Virus record (IMG/VR): IMGVR_UViG_3300035698_029912
Location: 1-23,940 of that record
Length of the DNA stretch: 23,940 nucleotides
From: a virus
Direction: 5' to 3' (one strand)
Shown: positions 15,580 to 22,920 of the stretch, in pieces
How positions within the stretch are numbered: position 1 is the stretch's first letter
Layout: each line of letters begins with the position of its first letter
The notes under the pieces: model-generated
What the model was told of the DNA's origin: nothing
What the model saw: only the letters and a program-made list of their open reading frames with translations
Database searches by the model: none
Made by a program: the position numbers and the translations under genes

Positions 15580-15858
15580 ATGAGAGATTGGATTGACAGT
15601 ATAAAGGAAAATAAGAAATGTTCTAAATGTAGGGAAGATAAATATTATATTTTAGATTTCCATCATTTAGATCCAAATGAAAAAGAGAAAACAGTATCAA
15701 GAGCAGTAAGTTGTGGTTATGGTAAAAAAAGAATACAAAAAGAAATTGATAAGTGCATAGTTCTTTGTAGGAATTGTCATGGAGAATTGCATTATTTACA
15801 AGATAATACCGAGGACTGGCAACCTATAGACGAATGGTTAAATAATAAAGAAAAATAA
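15580..15858 (+). CDS. HNH endonuclease half of a split gene
   Basis: This is an HNH nuclease core: KKCSKCRED (first CxxC), YILDFHHLDPNEKEKTVS (HH catalytic segment), then CIVLCRNCHGELHY (second CxxC plus the terminal His). That is the complete small HNH fold typical of phage and bacterial HNH proteins. ATG 15580 has no convincing Shine-Dalgarno. The same frame is open from 15421 and encodes a basic linker in line with the zinc-finger half. The natural product is therefore more likely a 15176-15858 fusion made by a -1 shift than an independent 92-aa protein. If the break is real, the element is probably inactive or decaying. Confidence 0.7.
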   Translation: MRDWIDSIKENKKCSKCREDKYYILDFHHLDPNEKEKTVSRAVSCGYGKKRIQKEIDKCIVLCRNCHGELHYLQDNTEDWQPIDEWLNNKEK

Positions 15859-15859
15859 A

Positions 15860-16471
15860 ATGAAAACAATTTTATCAAAAAAATATAAAAAGAAAAAAAT
15901 TTCATTTGTTTTAGTGCATGGGTGGGAAGGAAGCCCTAATAAAGATTGGTTTTTATGGATAAATAAGAAATTAATCAAAGATGGATATGATGTATTAAAT
16001 ATGTCTATGCCTAATTCTTTTCATCCAAATAAAAATGAATGGGTTAAACATTTAGAAGATCATGTGGATTTATCTAAAGATACTTTTTTTATTGCTCATA
16101 GTTTAGGGGCAATAGCCGTTTTAAAATATTTGGAAAAAATTAATAAAAAAGTAAAGGGAGCTATCTTAGTTGCCCCTTATATTATTAATGAGCAAGGATA
16201 TAAGACTGTTTCTTCTTTTTATAGTAGAAAAATTGATTGGTCAAAAGTTAATAAAAATTGCAACAAGTTTTTTACTATTTTTAGTGATAATGATCCATTC
16301 GTGTCTTTAGACCAATATTGTCATATGAAAGATAAAACAAATGTTGATTTAATGGTTCTTAATGATAGAGGGCATTTTTCAGATGACGATAATATTAAAG
16401 AATTGCCAGAGTTATATGATATTATAAAAAAGAGGTTTTTAAATGAAAATAATAAAAACAACAGAATATAA
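15860..16471 (+). CDS. RBBP9/YdeN-like alpha/beta serine hydrolase
   Basis: This is a compact 203-aa alpha/beta hydrolase. Visible elements are VLVHGWEGSP (oxyanion region, about 18-27), the nucleophile elbow FIAHSLGAIAV (Ser about 82), an acid loop FSDNDPFVS and the catalytic His in DRGHFSDDD. The HGW..SP opening and the short cap-less size fit the RBBP9/YdeN family, which acts on small esters; the true substrate is unknown. A basic extra N-terminal leader (MKTILSKKYKKKK) precedes the first beta strand and resembles the starts of several following genes. ATG 15860 lies just after the previous stop, and the 3' end overlaps the next gene by 29 nt. Confidence 0.85.
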   Translation: MKTILSKKYKKKKISFVLVHGWEGSPNKDWFLWINKKLIKDGYDVLNMSMPNSFHPNKNEWVKHLEDHVDLSKDTFFIAHSLGAIAVLKYLEKINKKVKGAILVAPYIINEQGYKTVSSFYSRKIDWSKVNKNCNKFFTIFSDNDPFVSLDQYCHMKDKTNVDLMVLNDRGHFSDDDNIKELPELYDIIKKRFLNENNKNNRI

Positions 16472-16625
16472 AGAGCTTTTTGATAAGATTTCTAATGAAG
16501 AAAAGCAAAAACATGTAGATAATTTTGAAAAAAATTTAAAGAAAGAATTAAATACTAAAAAGAAAAATGAAGAACCATTGCATTCTTTAGATATGCATTG
16601 TGATGGTTTGGACGATGGATATTAA
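16443..16625 (+). CDS. Hypothetical 60-aa protein with MK-type leader
   Basis: A small charged protein begins MKIIKTTEYKELFDKI and is otherwise a Lys/Glu-rich helix with an acidic C-terminus (HCDGLDDGY). AGAGG at 16431-16435, 7 nt before the ATG, supports the start inside the 3' end of the hydrolase gene. It is unknown in function. The leader is shared with the hydrolase upstream and the next two genes, which suggests membership in one co-targeted set. Confidence 0.55.
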   Translation: MKIIKTTEYKELFDKISNEEKQKHVDNFEKNLKKELNTKKKNEEPLHSLDMHCDGLDDGY

Positions 16626-16628
16626 TAA

Positions 16629-16886
16629 ATGAAAATACTTTTATCAAAAAAATATAATAAAGAGAATAAAATAATAGAAGAATTAGCGGAATTAGAGCAT
16701 AAACAATGGATGCTTTGGGCAAAAGATATTTTAAAATCAGAAGAAATAACAAAAGAAAGAGCAGATAGATGGGAGAAGGATAGTTTTAAACCTTATAAAG
16801 ATTTATCTGAAGAGCAAAAAGATATGGATAGAGAATGGGCAGAGAAAGTTTTAAAAATAGTTAAAAAACACAAGGTGGAGAAATGA
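16629..16886 (+). CDS. Trp-rich RyR-like small protein
   Basis: After the leader MKILLSKKYNKENK, residues about 17-80 read ELAELEHKQWMLWAKDIL, then RADRWEKDSFKPYKDLSEEQ, then DMDREWAEKVL. The order 'H-x-x-W … R-W-x … PY-x-x-L-x-E-x-x-K-x-x-D-R-x-[WA]-A' is that of small phage and bacterial proteins related to the RyR domain, which in other proteins is a nucleotide- or ligand-binding module. In phages the ligand is unknown. The gene starts 3 nt after the previous stop and overlaps the next start by 4 nt. Confidence 0.65.
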   Translation: MKILLSKKYNKENKIIEELAELEHKQWMLWAKDILKSEEITKERADRWEKDSFKPYKDLSEEQKDMDREWAEKVLKIVKKHKVEK

Positions 16887-17176
16887 AAATATTAAAAACG
16901 GCAAATTTTAATAAATTATCTGCACCTGTATCTTTTAAACATAAGTGTGATGATTGTGGGGAGTTTACTTATTTAACAAAAAGGGATATGGGTAGAGCCG
17001 CTATTCCAAGATGTCGTTTTTGTGGATCAACTTGGCTAGAACCTGCCACAGAATATGCTAAAAATAAAATACAGCAAGGTTATGACAAGCATCGCGGAGA
17101 TATAGAATTAAAACGAGATAAGACAAATTTTAAAAATAAGAGAATGAATGAAGAATTTTCTAATATGAGTATTTAA
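16883..17176 (+). CDS. Zinc-ribbon protein with MK-type leader
   Basis: The leader MKILKTANFNKLSAP is followed by a zinc ribbon: HKCDDCGEFTYL (CxxC) and a second pair in RCRFCGSTWLEP. The rest (about residues 55-97) is a Lys/Asn-rich basic tail. The two CxxC knuckles with a spacing of about 20 residues would bind one structural zinc. A nucleic-acid or protein-binding role is possible, and no catalytic residues are evident. An upstream GGTGGAG and the ATGA overlap with the previous gene support the start. Confidence 0.7.
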   Translation: MKILKTANFNKLSAPVSFKHKCDDCGEFTYLTKRDMGRAAIPRCRFCGSTWLEPATEYAKNKIQQGYDKHRGDIELKRDKTNFKNKRMNEEFSNMSI

Positions 17177-17186
17177 GGAAAATAAA

Positions 17187-17612
17187 ATGAAAAAATATGG
17201 TCAATCATCAGTTTGGGATAGTTTAATTAGAATTATGCCTGAATTTACAGAACAAGTTATAAAATCTCCTACCTATGTAAATCCTATAGCTGCTAAATTC
17301 TTATACAATATATGGAGAACAGGATCTCAAAAGAAAACTAATAAAATTTATAAGAAACCTGTTACACTAGGCCAGGAAGAAATGAGAGTAATGAAAGAAG
17401 CAGGACTAATAAAACTAATAGGAGATAATATAGAAATAACAGAAAAAGGGTCTGAAGTTATTAATGTTATGATTTTAGGAGATGATAGGTCTATTTTTGA
17501 GGATGATGGATTAGTTGTCGATTATAATCTGGCCTTAAATAATACGAGAGCAGTAAAAACTGCTAAAGTGAGAAAAATAGCTTCTAGTTGGTGGGATAGG
17601 TTTGAGAAATAA
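17187..17612 (+). CDS. Possible winged-helix protein
   Basis: This 141-aa protein starts MKKYGQSSVWDSLIRIMPEF. The central part (about residues 60-95) reads VTLGQEEMRVMKEAGLIKLI followed by GDNIEITEKGSEVI. That pattern of a recognition-like helix, a short beta wing and the 'ITEKG' turn is typical of winged helix-turn-helix proteins. The C-terminus TAKVRKIASSWWDRFEK is basic and aromatic. Fold assignment is by pattern only. It could be a small regulator or a structural protein. AAGGAAAATAAA precedes the ATG. Confidence 0.55.
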   Translation: MKKYGQSSVWDSLIRIMPEFTEQVIKSPTYVNPIAAKFLYNIWRTGSQKKTNKIYKKPVTLGQEEMRVMKEAGLIKLIGDNIEITEKGSEVINVMILGDDRSIFEDDGLVVDYNLALNNTRAVKTAKVRKIASSWWDRFEK

Positions 17613-17630
17613 AATTATAATGAGGTAGAG

Positions 17631-18065
17631 ATGGAGATTGTAACAATTTTTTATAATGTTAGTAATGATCATCCTAAAGAGAGTATAGAACAAGAGCTTA
17701 ATTGGTATGACCCTATTAAAAAAGAAATGCAAGTGTTAGTAGGTGGTAAATTAACATTTATATATGAAAAAGACGACTATTTAGTAAAGATGGGAGAAAT
17801 AGAGAGAAAAAGAAGAGGGATATCTAGTACTTATAGGATGTTGCCAAAAGCTGGAAAAGTAGAAGTAGAGAATTATAATATAACTAATAGAACTACTAAT
17901 CAAAAAGAAATAGAGAAATGGTTTAGTAGTTATTTAAATTATAATAATAGTAATATTTCGATAGAAAATAAAGAGTATGTTGCAATAGAATTTAATGTTC
18001 CAAATAGCGAAATAGACGATTTTACTTATCAAGCAGAAAGAAATGGTTTTAGGTATAAAATATAA
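17631..18065 (+). CDS. Hypothetical 144-aa protein
   Basis: I do not recognise this protein. It looks compact, with an alternating alpha/beta pattern: EIVTIFYNVS, QVLVGGKLTFIYEKDDYLV, a helix KEIEKWFSSYLNYN and a closing strand YVAIEFNVPN. A Shine-Dalgarno-like GAGGTAGAG precedes the ATG. The stop overlaps the next start (TAATG), implying co-translation with the 62-aa gene that follows. Confidence 0.65.
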   Translation: MEIVTIFYNVSNDHPKESIEQELNWYDPIKKEMQVLVGGKLTFIYEKDDYLVKMGEIERKRRGISSTYRMLPKAGKVEVENYNITNRTTNQKEIEKWFSSYLNYNNSNISIENKEYVAIEFNVPNSEIDDFTYQAERNGFRYKI

Positions 18066-18253
18066 TGGAAAGAAGAAAACATAAAAACGACACTAAAGCC
18101 AATACTCATCGGGATAGATGGGAAAGAGGGAAAGGATGTAGATGGAATTACAAACATAGTGATTGGACTATTGACGGAAAATTAAAGAAACTAAAAATAT
18201 TTGAATTAGAATTGGATAAATTAATAATATTAGGAGAATTAAATGAGATTTAG
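18065..18253 (+). CDS. Hypothetical 62-aa basic protein
   Basis: This small protein has a very basic, His/Trp-containing N-terminal half (ERRKHKNDTKANTHRDRWER) and an amphipathic Leu/Ile-rich C-terminal helix (KLKIFELELDKLIIL). It overlaps both neighbours, by 1 nt upstream and 11 nt downstream. Function is unknown. It may be a nucleic-acid-associated peptide, but it is supported only by position and coding-like composition. Confidence 0.5.
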   Translation: MERRKHKNDTKANTHRDRWERGKGCRWNYKHSDWTIDGKLKKLKIFELELDKLIILGELNEI

Positions 18254-18449
18254 AATTAACCCAAGAGGCGGAAGAGGATTAGGACCTTGTGGAGGAGGAA
18301 GAGTAAGAGGATTTGGTTGCGGCAGAGGCTCAGATAAAGCGATGGGACTAGGTAGAGGACTAGGTAGAAATACTGGAGAATGTTCTCAAGGAGGACCAGG
18401 ATATGGTCAGGGAAACGGTCAAGGAATGGGAAGAAATAGACAAGGATAA
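18243..18449 (+). CDS. Glycine-rich small protein (DUF5320-like)
   Basis: The 68 residues are dominated by Gly, Arg and Gln (RGGRGLGPCGGGRVRGFGCG, then GLGRGLGRN and GYGQGNGQGMGRN), with three cysteines. It resembles the glycine-rich DUF5320-type small proteins in low-complexity composition, although similarity of such sequences is weak evidence. AGGAGAATTAA lies directly before the ATG, which supports translation. It is likely disordered; RNA, DNA or metal binding are possible but unproven. Confidence 0.6.
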   Translation: MRFRINPRGGRGLGPCGGGRVRGFGCGRGSDKAMGLGRGLGRNTGECSQGGPGYGQGNGQGMGRNRQG

Positions 18450-18457
18450 ATTAATAA

Positions 18458-18826
18458 ATGATTAAACATTATTTAAAAGTAGATATAGCAGAAACTCCTT
18501 ATCAACATCAAAGAGGTTTGATGTATAAAACTAAATTAGGAGAAGATAGTGGTATGCTTTTTAAGTTTAAAAGACCACAAAATCTAAAGTTTTGGGGATT
18601 AAATACTTATATACCTCTTGCTATAGCTTTTGTTTCCCCAGAAAAAGAAATTGTTAAGATATCATATATAAGTCCATGTTCTACTAGTATGGTAGATAGC
18701 GAAATAGATTGTGACGTAGCAATCGAAGCGAATTATGAATTTTTTAAGAAAAATAAGATAAATGTTGGTAGCAAGGTAGAAGTAATACATCAAGATTATT
18801 CTACTCTTGTTAAGTTTGTAGATTAA
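18458..18826 (+). CDS. DUF192 family protein
   Basis: This is a 122-aa DUF192 (COG1430) domain covering almost the whole protein. It has the family order: VDIAETPYQHQRGLMYKTKL (the RGLM signature, about 8-27), GMLFKF, FWGLNTYIPLAIAFV (usually F-W-M-x-N-T) and a late strand ending AIEANYEFF. The family is small, beta-rich and functionally uncharacterised; bacterial members are often exported, but no signal peptide is seen here. It is found sporadically in phages and archaea. It is followed 11 nt later by the next gene. Confidence 0.85.
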   Translation: MIKHYLKVDIAETPYQHQRGLMYKTKLGEDSGMLFKFKRPQNLKFWGLNTYIPLAIAFVSPEKEIVKISYISPCSTSMVDSEIDCDVAIEANYEFFKKNKINVGSKVEVIHQDYSTLVKFVD

Positions 18827-18837
18827 GGAGAAATTTT

Positions 18838-19200
18838 ATGAAGTTTAAGTTGTCAGATGTTTATAATTTAGTAAGAAGTTTGCCAAAAATAACAGATAAA
18901 GAATTACCAATTAAAACGAGCTATAAACTGTTAAGGTTGTTAAAAAGCTGTTCAGAAGAAATGGAGACTCTTGAAAAATCAAGAATAAAAATAGTTGAGA
19001 AATATTCTGAAAAACCAGATGAGGCAGGAAACTTTAAAGTGAAAGATGAAAATAAGGATAAATTTACAGAAGAATTTACAAAATTATTAGAAGAAGAAGT
19101 AGAAATAGAATTCACAAAAATTGAAATTAGTGAATTAGGAAATATATCTTTTTCTGTAAATGACCTTGCTCCACTAGATAAAATCATAAAAGAAAAATAA
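18838..19200 (+). CDS. Helical phage protein, unknown function
   Basis: This 120-aa protein begins MKFKLSDVYNLVRSLPKITD, followed by ELPIKTSYKLLRLLKSCSEE, a helical-hairpin-like segment and a Glu-rich helix (FTKLLEEEVEIEFTKI). The pattern 'lp-x-K-x-[AS]-Y-x-[IL]-x-[RK]-L' with an E-rich middle recurs in small tail or assembly-region proteins of several phages in my recollection. No role is established. AAGGAG precedes the ATG with good spacing. Confidence 0.65.
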   Translation: MKFKLSDVYNLVRSLPKITDKELPIKTSYKLLRLLKSCSEEMETLEKSRIKIVEKYSEKPDEAGNFKVKDENKDKFTEEFTKLLEEEVEIEFTKIEISELGNISFSVNDLAPLDKIIKEK

Positions 19201-19236
19201 AACAAGGAATTTAATATTTTTTTTATAAACTAACTA

Positions 19237-21291
19237 ATGAAGATTATTACTGTAAAAAAAAATGCAAAATCATTTAACGAACTGTATGATTATATTGATG
19301 ATGATACAGTAGAACAGCTAGACAAGTATGAGACTAATGATTTTGATACTATAGATTATGACGCATTAGAAAGAGGAGAAGTTCCTGTAGTAGAAATTGA
19401 TGATAATGGCGTAGAAAGTATTTTAACTGATAATTTAGAAGAACAAGTAGAAGAAGAACCTATTGTAGAAGGTCCATTAGAAGAAGATAGAGTAGAAGAA
19501 GAACCATTAGAAGAAATAGCGATTGAGGGAGAAGATGTTCCTAATTTTGCTAATACTTTAGAGGCAATGCAATGGGCTATTGATGAGAATAGAGTTGTTA
19601 AAATATTTTATACAACAAAAGGTAAAATAAGCGGCCGCGGCGGTAAGGAATATCTATTAAGAGAAAAAGGTTTAAAAAAAGGACCTGCTGGAGGGGTTGG
19701 TATTTATAGAGTAGTTGAACCTCATTATATGTATTCAGCAGGAAATGGGAAACTTATTTTAGTAACATATGATAGATCGGTGAGACATATTAGAGCTTTT
19801 ATAGTTGATAATATTACTGATTATAATTTTACTAAAAATAGAATGACAAAGGAACCACAACATTTTAAATCTAGAATTAGGGTTATGCCAAAATCAGGAA
19901 AAGGAATAAAAAACATGGAAAATATAAATGATAACTTAACAGGAATAGAAGCCACACTTAAATCTAAAGGAATGGTTAAATCAGCTTCTATTGTTAATGA
20001 CGCTATCAAGGCATTTACAAATTTAAAAACAGCTCAGTATGTTGGAGTCCAGGGTTATTGGATTAGAAATAGAAGATGTTGGGATAATTGCTATAGACAC
20101 AAAAGAGCAACTCAACCTAAGTCTGCTGCACAAGAGGTATGGATGGAGTGCTGGGATGAGTATAGAGAATCTATAAATAATCCTCAGAGTGGATGGGAAA
20201 AATATGCTACAGAAAAAAAATCTATTAAAATAAGCTCTAAAGACGAAAAAGAATGGAATAAATTATTTATATCAAAAGTGGAAGGTAAAACTAAGGACGG
20301 TCTTTCTACTCCAGAATCTATTTATGCAACAATAGAAGAAGAATCTCAAAGATATTTAGATAAGCTAGTAAATAGTTCTTCTGATTTGTTGGTTTTGGCA
20401 GAAACATTTAATGACAATAATATGAAAGATGTAGGAAATAAGTTGGCAGAAATTTCTGCTGAGATGTTAAAAGAAGCTGGTCTTTTTGATTGGGTTGGTG
20501 GAAAAATTGGCGATTGGGCTGCTAAAAAGGGAGTTCTTTTAAAAGAATTAGAAAGTTTTGCTATTAAAGCAAATGAGTTAGCAGAAAGAGTTAGACAACA
20601 AATTAGATATCAGAGATCTTCGACTGAAAATAAAAGTATTATAATAGAAGCTGGTAAAAAAACAAAAATTGTGGAAGCAAAAGATTTTGGTGACTACCCA
20701 CCAGCATTTGGCGATACTCCTACTCCTGCTCCTGCTCCTGATCCTGCTCCTGCTCCTGCTCCTGCTGCAACAGGTGGGCAAATGGGCATTATTAGAGAAA
20801 TGTATCAATTAGCAAAAGAAGCGGATAATCTTATTGGGTGGATAGGTAGTAATGTTCCTATGGATAATCAAAGAGTTAGAGGAATTGCTCAATCAGCAAG
20901 ATATAATCTTATGCAAGGTGCAAAAAATATTAGGAATTTATTATCTCAAACTAATAATATTAATTATGCTTCAATGGCAAAATCATTAGAAGAAATGGCT
21001 CAAACGGTTAATATGGCACAAGAAGCATTGTATAAAGAAGACGATCAAGCTGCTCCTCAAGCTGCTCCTGAGGTTGCTCCCGAGGATATTCCTGCGGAAG
21101 CTCCCGAGCCTGCTCTTGAGGACACCCTTGAAACAGACTCTCCTACAATTGAGCAAATGTCTACAACTCCTTATTCTGTAGAGAATATTATTAAGAATGT
21201 AAGAGCAGAGGATATAAAATCATTAATAGATGCTTTATTAAGAGAAGCTCAATCAAGAAAAGTTATGGATAGAAACTTAAAATTTAAATAA
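19237..21291 (+). CDS. Large multidomain virion-type protein with WYL-like domain
   Basis: This 684-aa protein starts with an MK-type leader (MKIITVKKNAKSFNELYDYI) and an acidic low-complexity stretch (about 45-100). Residues about 105-205 resemble a WYL-type domain: LEAMQWAIDENRVVKIFYTT, a middle strand YRVVEPHYM and RHIRAFIVDNI, here without a DNA-binding partner domain. Next comes a Cys/Trp-rich module (WIRNRRCWDNCYRHKRA … VWMECWDEY, about 275-325), long helices, a Pro-Ala linker (about 495-510) and a helical C-terminus with a second AAPxxAPE acidic linker. The modular structure suggests a virion, scaffold or internal head protein. Function is unknown and no catalytic motif is evident. Confidence 0.7.
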   Translation: MKIITVKKNAKSFNELYDYIDDDTVEQLDKYETNDFDTIDYDALERGEVPVVEIDDNGVESILTDNLEEQVEEEPIVEGPLEEDRVEEEPLEEIAIEGEDVPNFANTLEAMQWAIDENRVVKIFYTTKGKISGRGGKEYLLREKGLKKGPAGGVGIYRVVEPHYMYSAGNGKLILVTYDRSVRHIRAFIVDNITDYNFTKNRMTKEPQHFKSRIRVMPKSGKGIKNMENINDNLTGIEATLKSKGMVKSASIVNDAIKAFTNLKTAQYVGVQGYWIRNRRCWDNCYRHKRATQPKSAAQEVWMECWDEYRESINNPQSGWEKYATEKKSIKISSKDEKEWNKLFISKVEGKTKDGLSTPESIYATIEEESQRYLDKLVNSSSDLLVLAETFNDNNMKDVGNKLAEISAEMLKEAGLFDWVGGKIGDWAAKKGVLLKELESFAIKANELAERVRQQIRYQRSSTENKSIIIEAGKKTKIVEAKDFGDYPPAFGDTPTPAPAPDPAPAPAPAATGGQMGIIREMYQLAKEADNLIGWIGSNVPMDNQRVRGIAQSARYNLMQGAKNIRNLLSQTNNINYASMAKSLEEMAQTVNMAQEALYKEDDQAAPQAAPEVAPEDIPAEAPEPALEDTLETDSPTIEQMSTTPYSVENIIKNVRAEDIKSLIDALLREAQSRKVMDRNLKFK
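20716..20769 (+). repeat. CCTGCT hexamer repeat encoding a Pro-Ala linker
   Basis: Near-perfect 6-nt units ([C/A]CT-CCT-GCT type) encode PTPAPAPDPAPAPAPAA. This is a flexible linker between helical domains of the 684-aa protein, and it is prone to length variation by slippage. Confidence 0.85.
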
Positions 21292-21365
21292 AAAAAGGTT
21301 TTTAATAAAATAATTAAAATAGTATAAAAGGATATAAATTTTAAAAATTTATAAAGGAGAAAGAA

Positions 21366-22169
21366 ATGAAGTTTATTACAGACAGAATTAGCACCGGAAA
21401 GGCTAAGAGTTTTGACGACCTTATTCAAGATTACAGAGACAAACAAGAAGTAAAAACTGCCTCTGTTAAAGTTGCAGAAGAAAAAGACGAAGGCCCTTCA
21501 AGCGGGCAGCTAGCTGTTGAGCCTCTTCATCAAAAAGGAGAGTCAACAACAATGCCTAAAAATGGTCCAAGTGCTAAAAAAGAAGGTGGAGATACTTCTT
21601 CTAAATCAAAGGGTTCGGGAGAAAAAGAAGAAGCTGCATCAAGTGGTCAGCCTGAAGCTGAAGGTAAACTAGTTAATGACCCTAAGGTTCCTTCAAAAGA
21701 GGAAAAGGGTGGTTCAACAGTAGAAAAAGTTAAAGTAGCAGAATCTAAGTGTGAAAAATGCGGAGAACCATGCGGAGAATGCAAATGCGATGATTGTGAT
21801 TGTAAGTCTTGCACAGCAGCTAAAGAAGATGCTAAAATTAAAGAAGCAGGTATAAAAGGCAATTGCTCAAAATGTGGCAAACCTAATTTCCTTTGCAAGG
21901 GTAAATGTAGTGGAGAAGAAAGTAAAGATGATGACGGCAAAACGAAGGAACCTGGAGTACCAGATGGCACAGGGCCTATGAAAGATAGTGATGAATGCCC
22001 TAAGAATAAGGAAAAAGATGAAGAAAAAGATGAAGAAAAAGAATCTGCCAATAAGACAGAATTTGTAAAAATTGCTAATCTTGATGGAAAGAATAAGTCT
22101 TTCTTAAAAGAATATTGGAGACAGTTGTTTGGCGATGACTATGTAAGTGCTCTAGTTGCTGATAAGTAA
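21366..22169 (+). CDS. Acidic disordered protein with Cys clusters
   Basis: This 267-aa protein shares with the previous gene an AKSF-x-x-L leader (MKFITDRISTGKAKSFDDLI). It then is Ser/Gly/Lys/Glu-rich and disordered. Two Cys clusters lie at about 127-148 (ESKCEKCGEPCGECKCDDCD, then CKSC) and at about 166-181 (CSKCGKPNFLCKGKC), suggesting bound zinc or another metal. The C-terminal 30 residues look ordered (IANLDGKNKSFLKEYWRQLF, then GDDYVSALV) and may be the binding end. The composition suits a head-internal, scaffold or targeting protein. A strong AAAGGAGAAAGAA precedes the ATG. Confidence 0.7.
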   Translation: MKFITDRISTGKAKSFDDLIQDYRDKQEVKTASVKVAEEKDEGPSSGQLAVEPLHQKGESTTMPKNGPSAKKEGGDTSSKSKGSGEKEEAASSGQPEAEGKLVNDPKVPSKEEKGGSTVEKVKVAESKCEKCGEPCGECKCDDCDCKSCTAAKEDAKIKEAGIKGNCSKCGKPNFLCKGKCSGEESKDDDGKTKEPGVPDGTGPMKDSDECPKNKEKDEEKDEEKESANKTEFVKIANLDGKNKSFLKEYWRQLFGDDYVSALVADK

Positions 22170-22199
22170 AAAATAATATTAAGTAATGGAGTTAGCAAT

Positions 22200-22919
22200 A
22201 TGAATATTTCGCCAGCAGGAAAAACGAGAGTAATGGTTGCACAGAATTTTTCTAGTCCTTTATCTGAAGGATATGGAGGGTTGTCCGCAGCAGATGAGTC
22301 TCCTTTAGAAACAGAGATCCCTTTAGAGTCAGAGAACCCTTTAGAAACAGAGAATGCTATGGAAGAAGATATTAATGATACCGTTGTTAATGACGATGTA
22401 TCTATTGATCAAGAAGAAGAACAGCAACTCTCTCCTAAAGAAAACGGTAGAAAAACTCTTACTACATATATATATGAGAAGTTACAAGGTTATGGATACC
22501 CTGGCAGGAGATTGCAAGATTTTAAAGCAGAATTTGTGAAAGAATCTATATCTCCTGAAGGAGTTAAGGATATTCAGGTAGTGATACCTGATAAAAAATA
22601 TCCTGATGAGAAAGGGTACACTGATACTATTGAGAATGAAGAGCTTAAAGAAATATCTCATGAAATTAATCAGACGTTTGGATTAAATTTTAATGGTGCT
22701 GAACGTTCAGATGGAAAATGGACTGTAAAGTTTACATCTGCTGATTTATCAGATCCAGAAGAAGAAGTTACTCATGATAATCTAGAGCAAGTCTATGGTA
22801 AGCCTGATAAAAATAAATCAGAGCAAAGACCAGAAAAATCTGCTTTTACTATTAGAGAGATGATTAAAGGGCAGAAAAATAAGACGATAAGTAAATTAAA
22901 GAAAATGATTGGAGATTAA
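22200..22919 (+). CDS. Acidic hypothetical protein with PLE[TS]E repeats
   Basis: In this 239-aa protein, the N-terminal 80 residues are very acidic and contain three PLE[TS]E[IN] units (about 35-52). The rest looks folded (about 83-175): KTLTTYIYEKLQGYGYPGRR, VKDIQVVIPDKKYP, ELKEISHEINQTFGLNF and KWTVKFTSADL. A basic helical end follows (IREMIKGQKNKTISKLKKMI). Function is unknown. It sits in a run of hydrophilic virion-like genes, so a role in head assembly is plausible. The ATG is preceded by a weak GGAG 9 nt upstream. Confidence 0.68.
   Translation: MNISPAGKTRVMVAQNFSSPLSEGYGGLSAADESPLETEIPLESENPLETENAMEEDINDTVVNDDVSIDQEEEQQLSPKENGRKTLTTYIYEKLQGYGYPGRRLQDFKAEFVKESISPEGVKDIQVVIPDKKYPDEKGYTDTIENEELKEISHEINQTFGLNFNGAERSDGKWTVKFTSADLSDPEEEVTHDNLEQVYGKPDKNKSEQRPEKSAFTIREMIKGQKNKTISKLKKMIGD
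22302..22355 (+). repeat. 18-nt tandem repeat, 3 copies
   Basis: Units at 22302-22319, 22320-22337 and 22338-22355 share CCTTTAGARWCAGAGAWY and encode PLETEI, PLESEN and PLETEN. The in-frame length multiple allows copy-number change without loss of function. Confidence 0.85.
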
Positions 22920-22920
22920 C

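Noticed and set aside
19630-19645. A GC-rich patch (GCGGCCGCGGCGG) in AT-rich DNA
   Set aside because: It simply encodes Ser-Gly-Arg-Gly-Gly in frame in the WYL-like region. It is striking by composition but there is no evidence of an insertion or site function.
21647-22051. A 134-codon reverse-strand reading frame
   Set aside because: It lies wholly inside the Cys-cluster gene, is Ser/Leu/Phe-rich as expected from antisense of Glu/Lys/Gly codons, and has no supporting signals.
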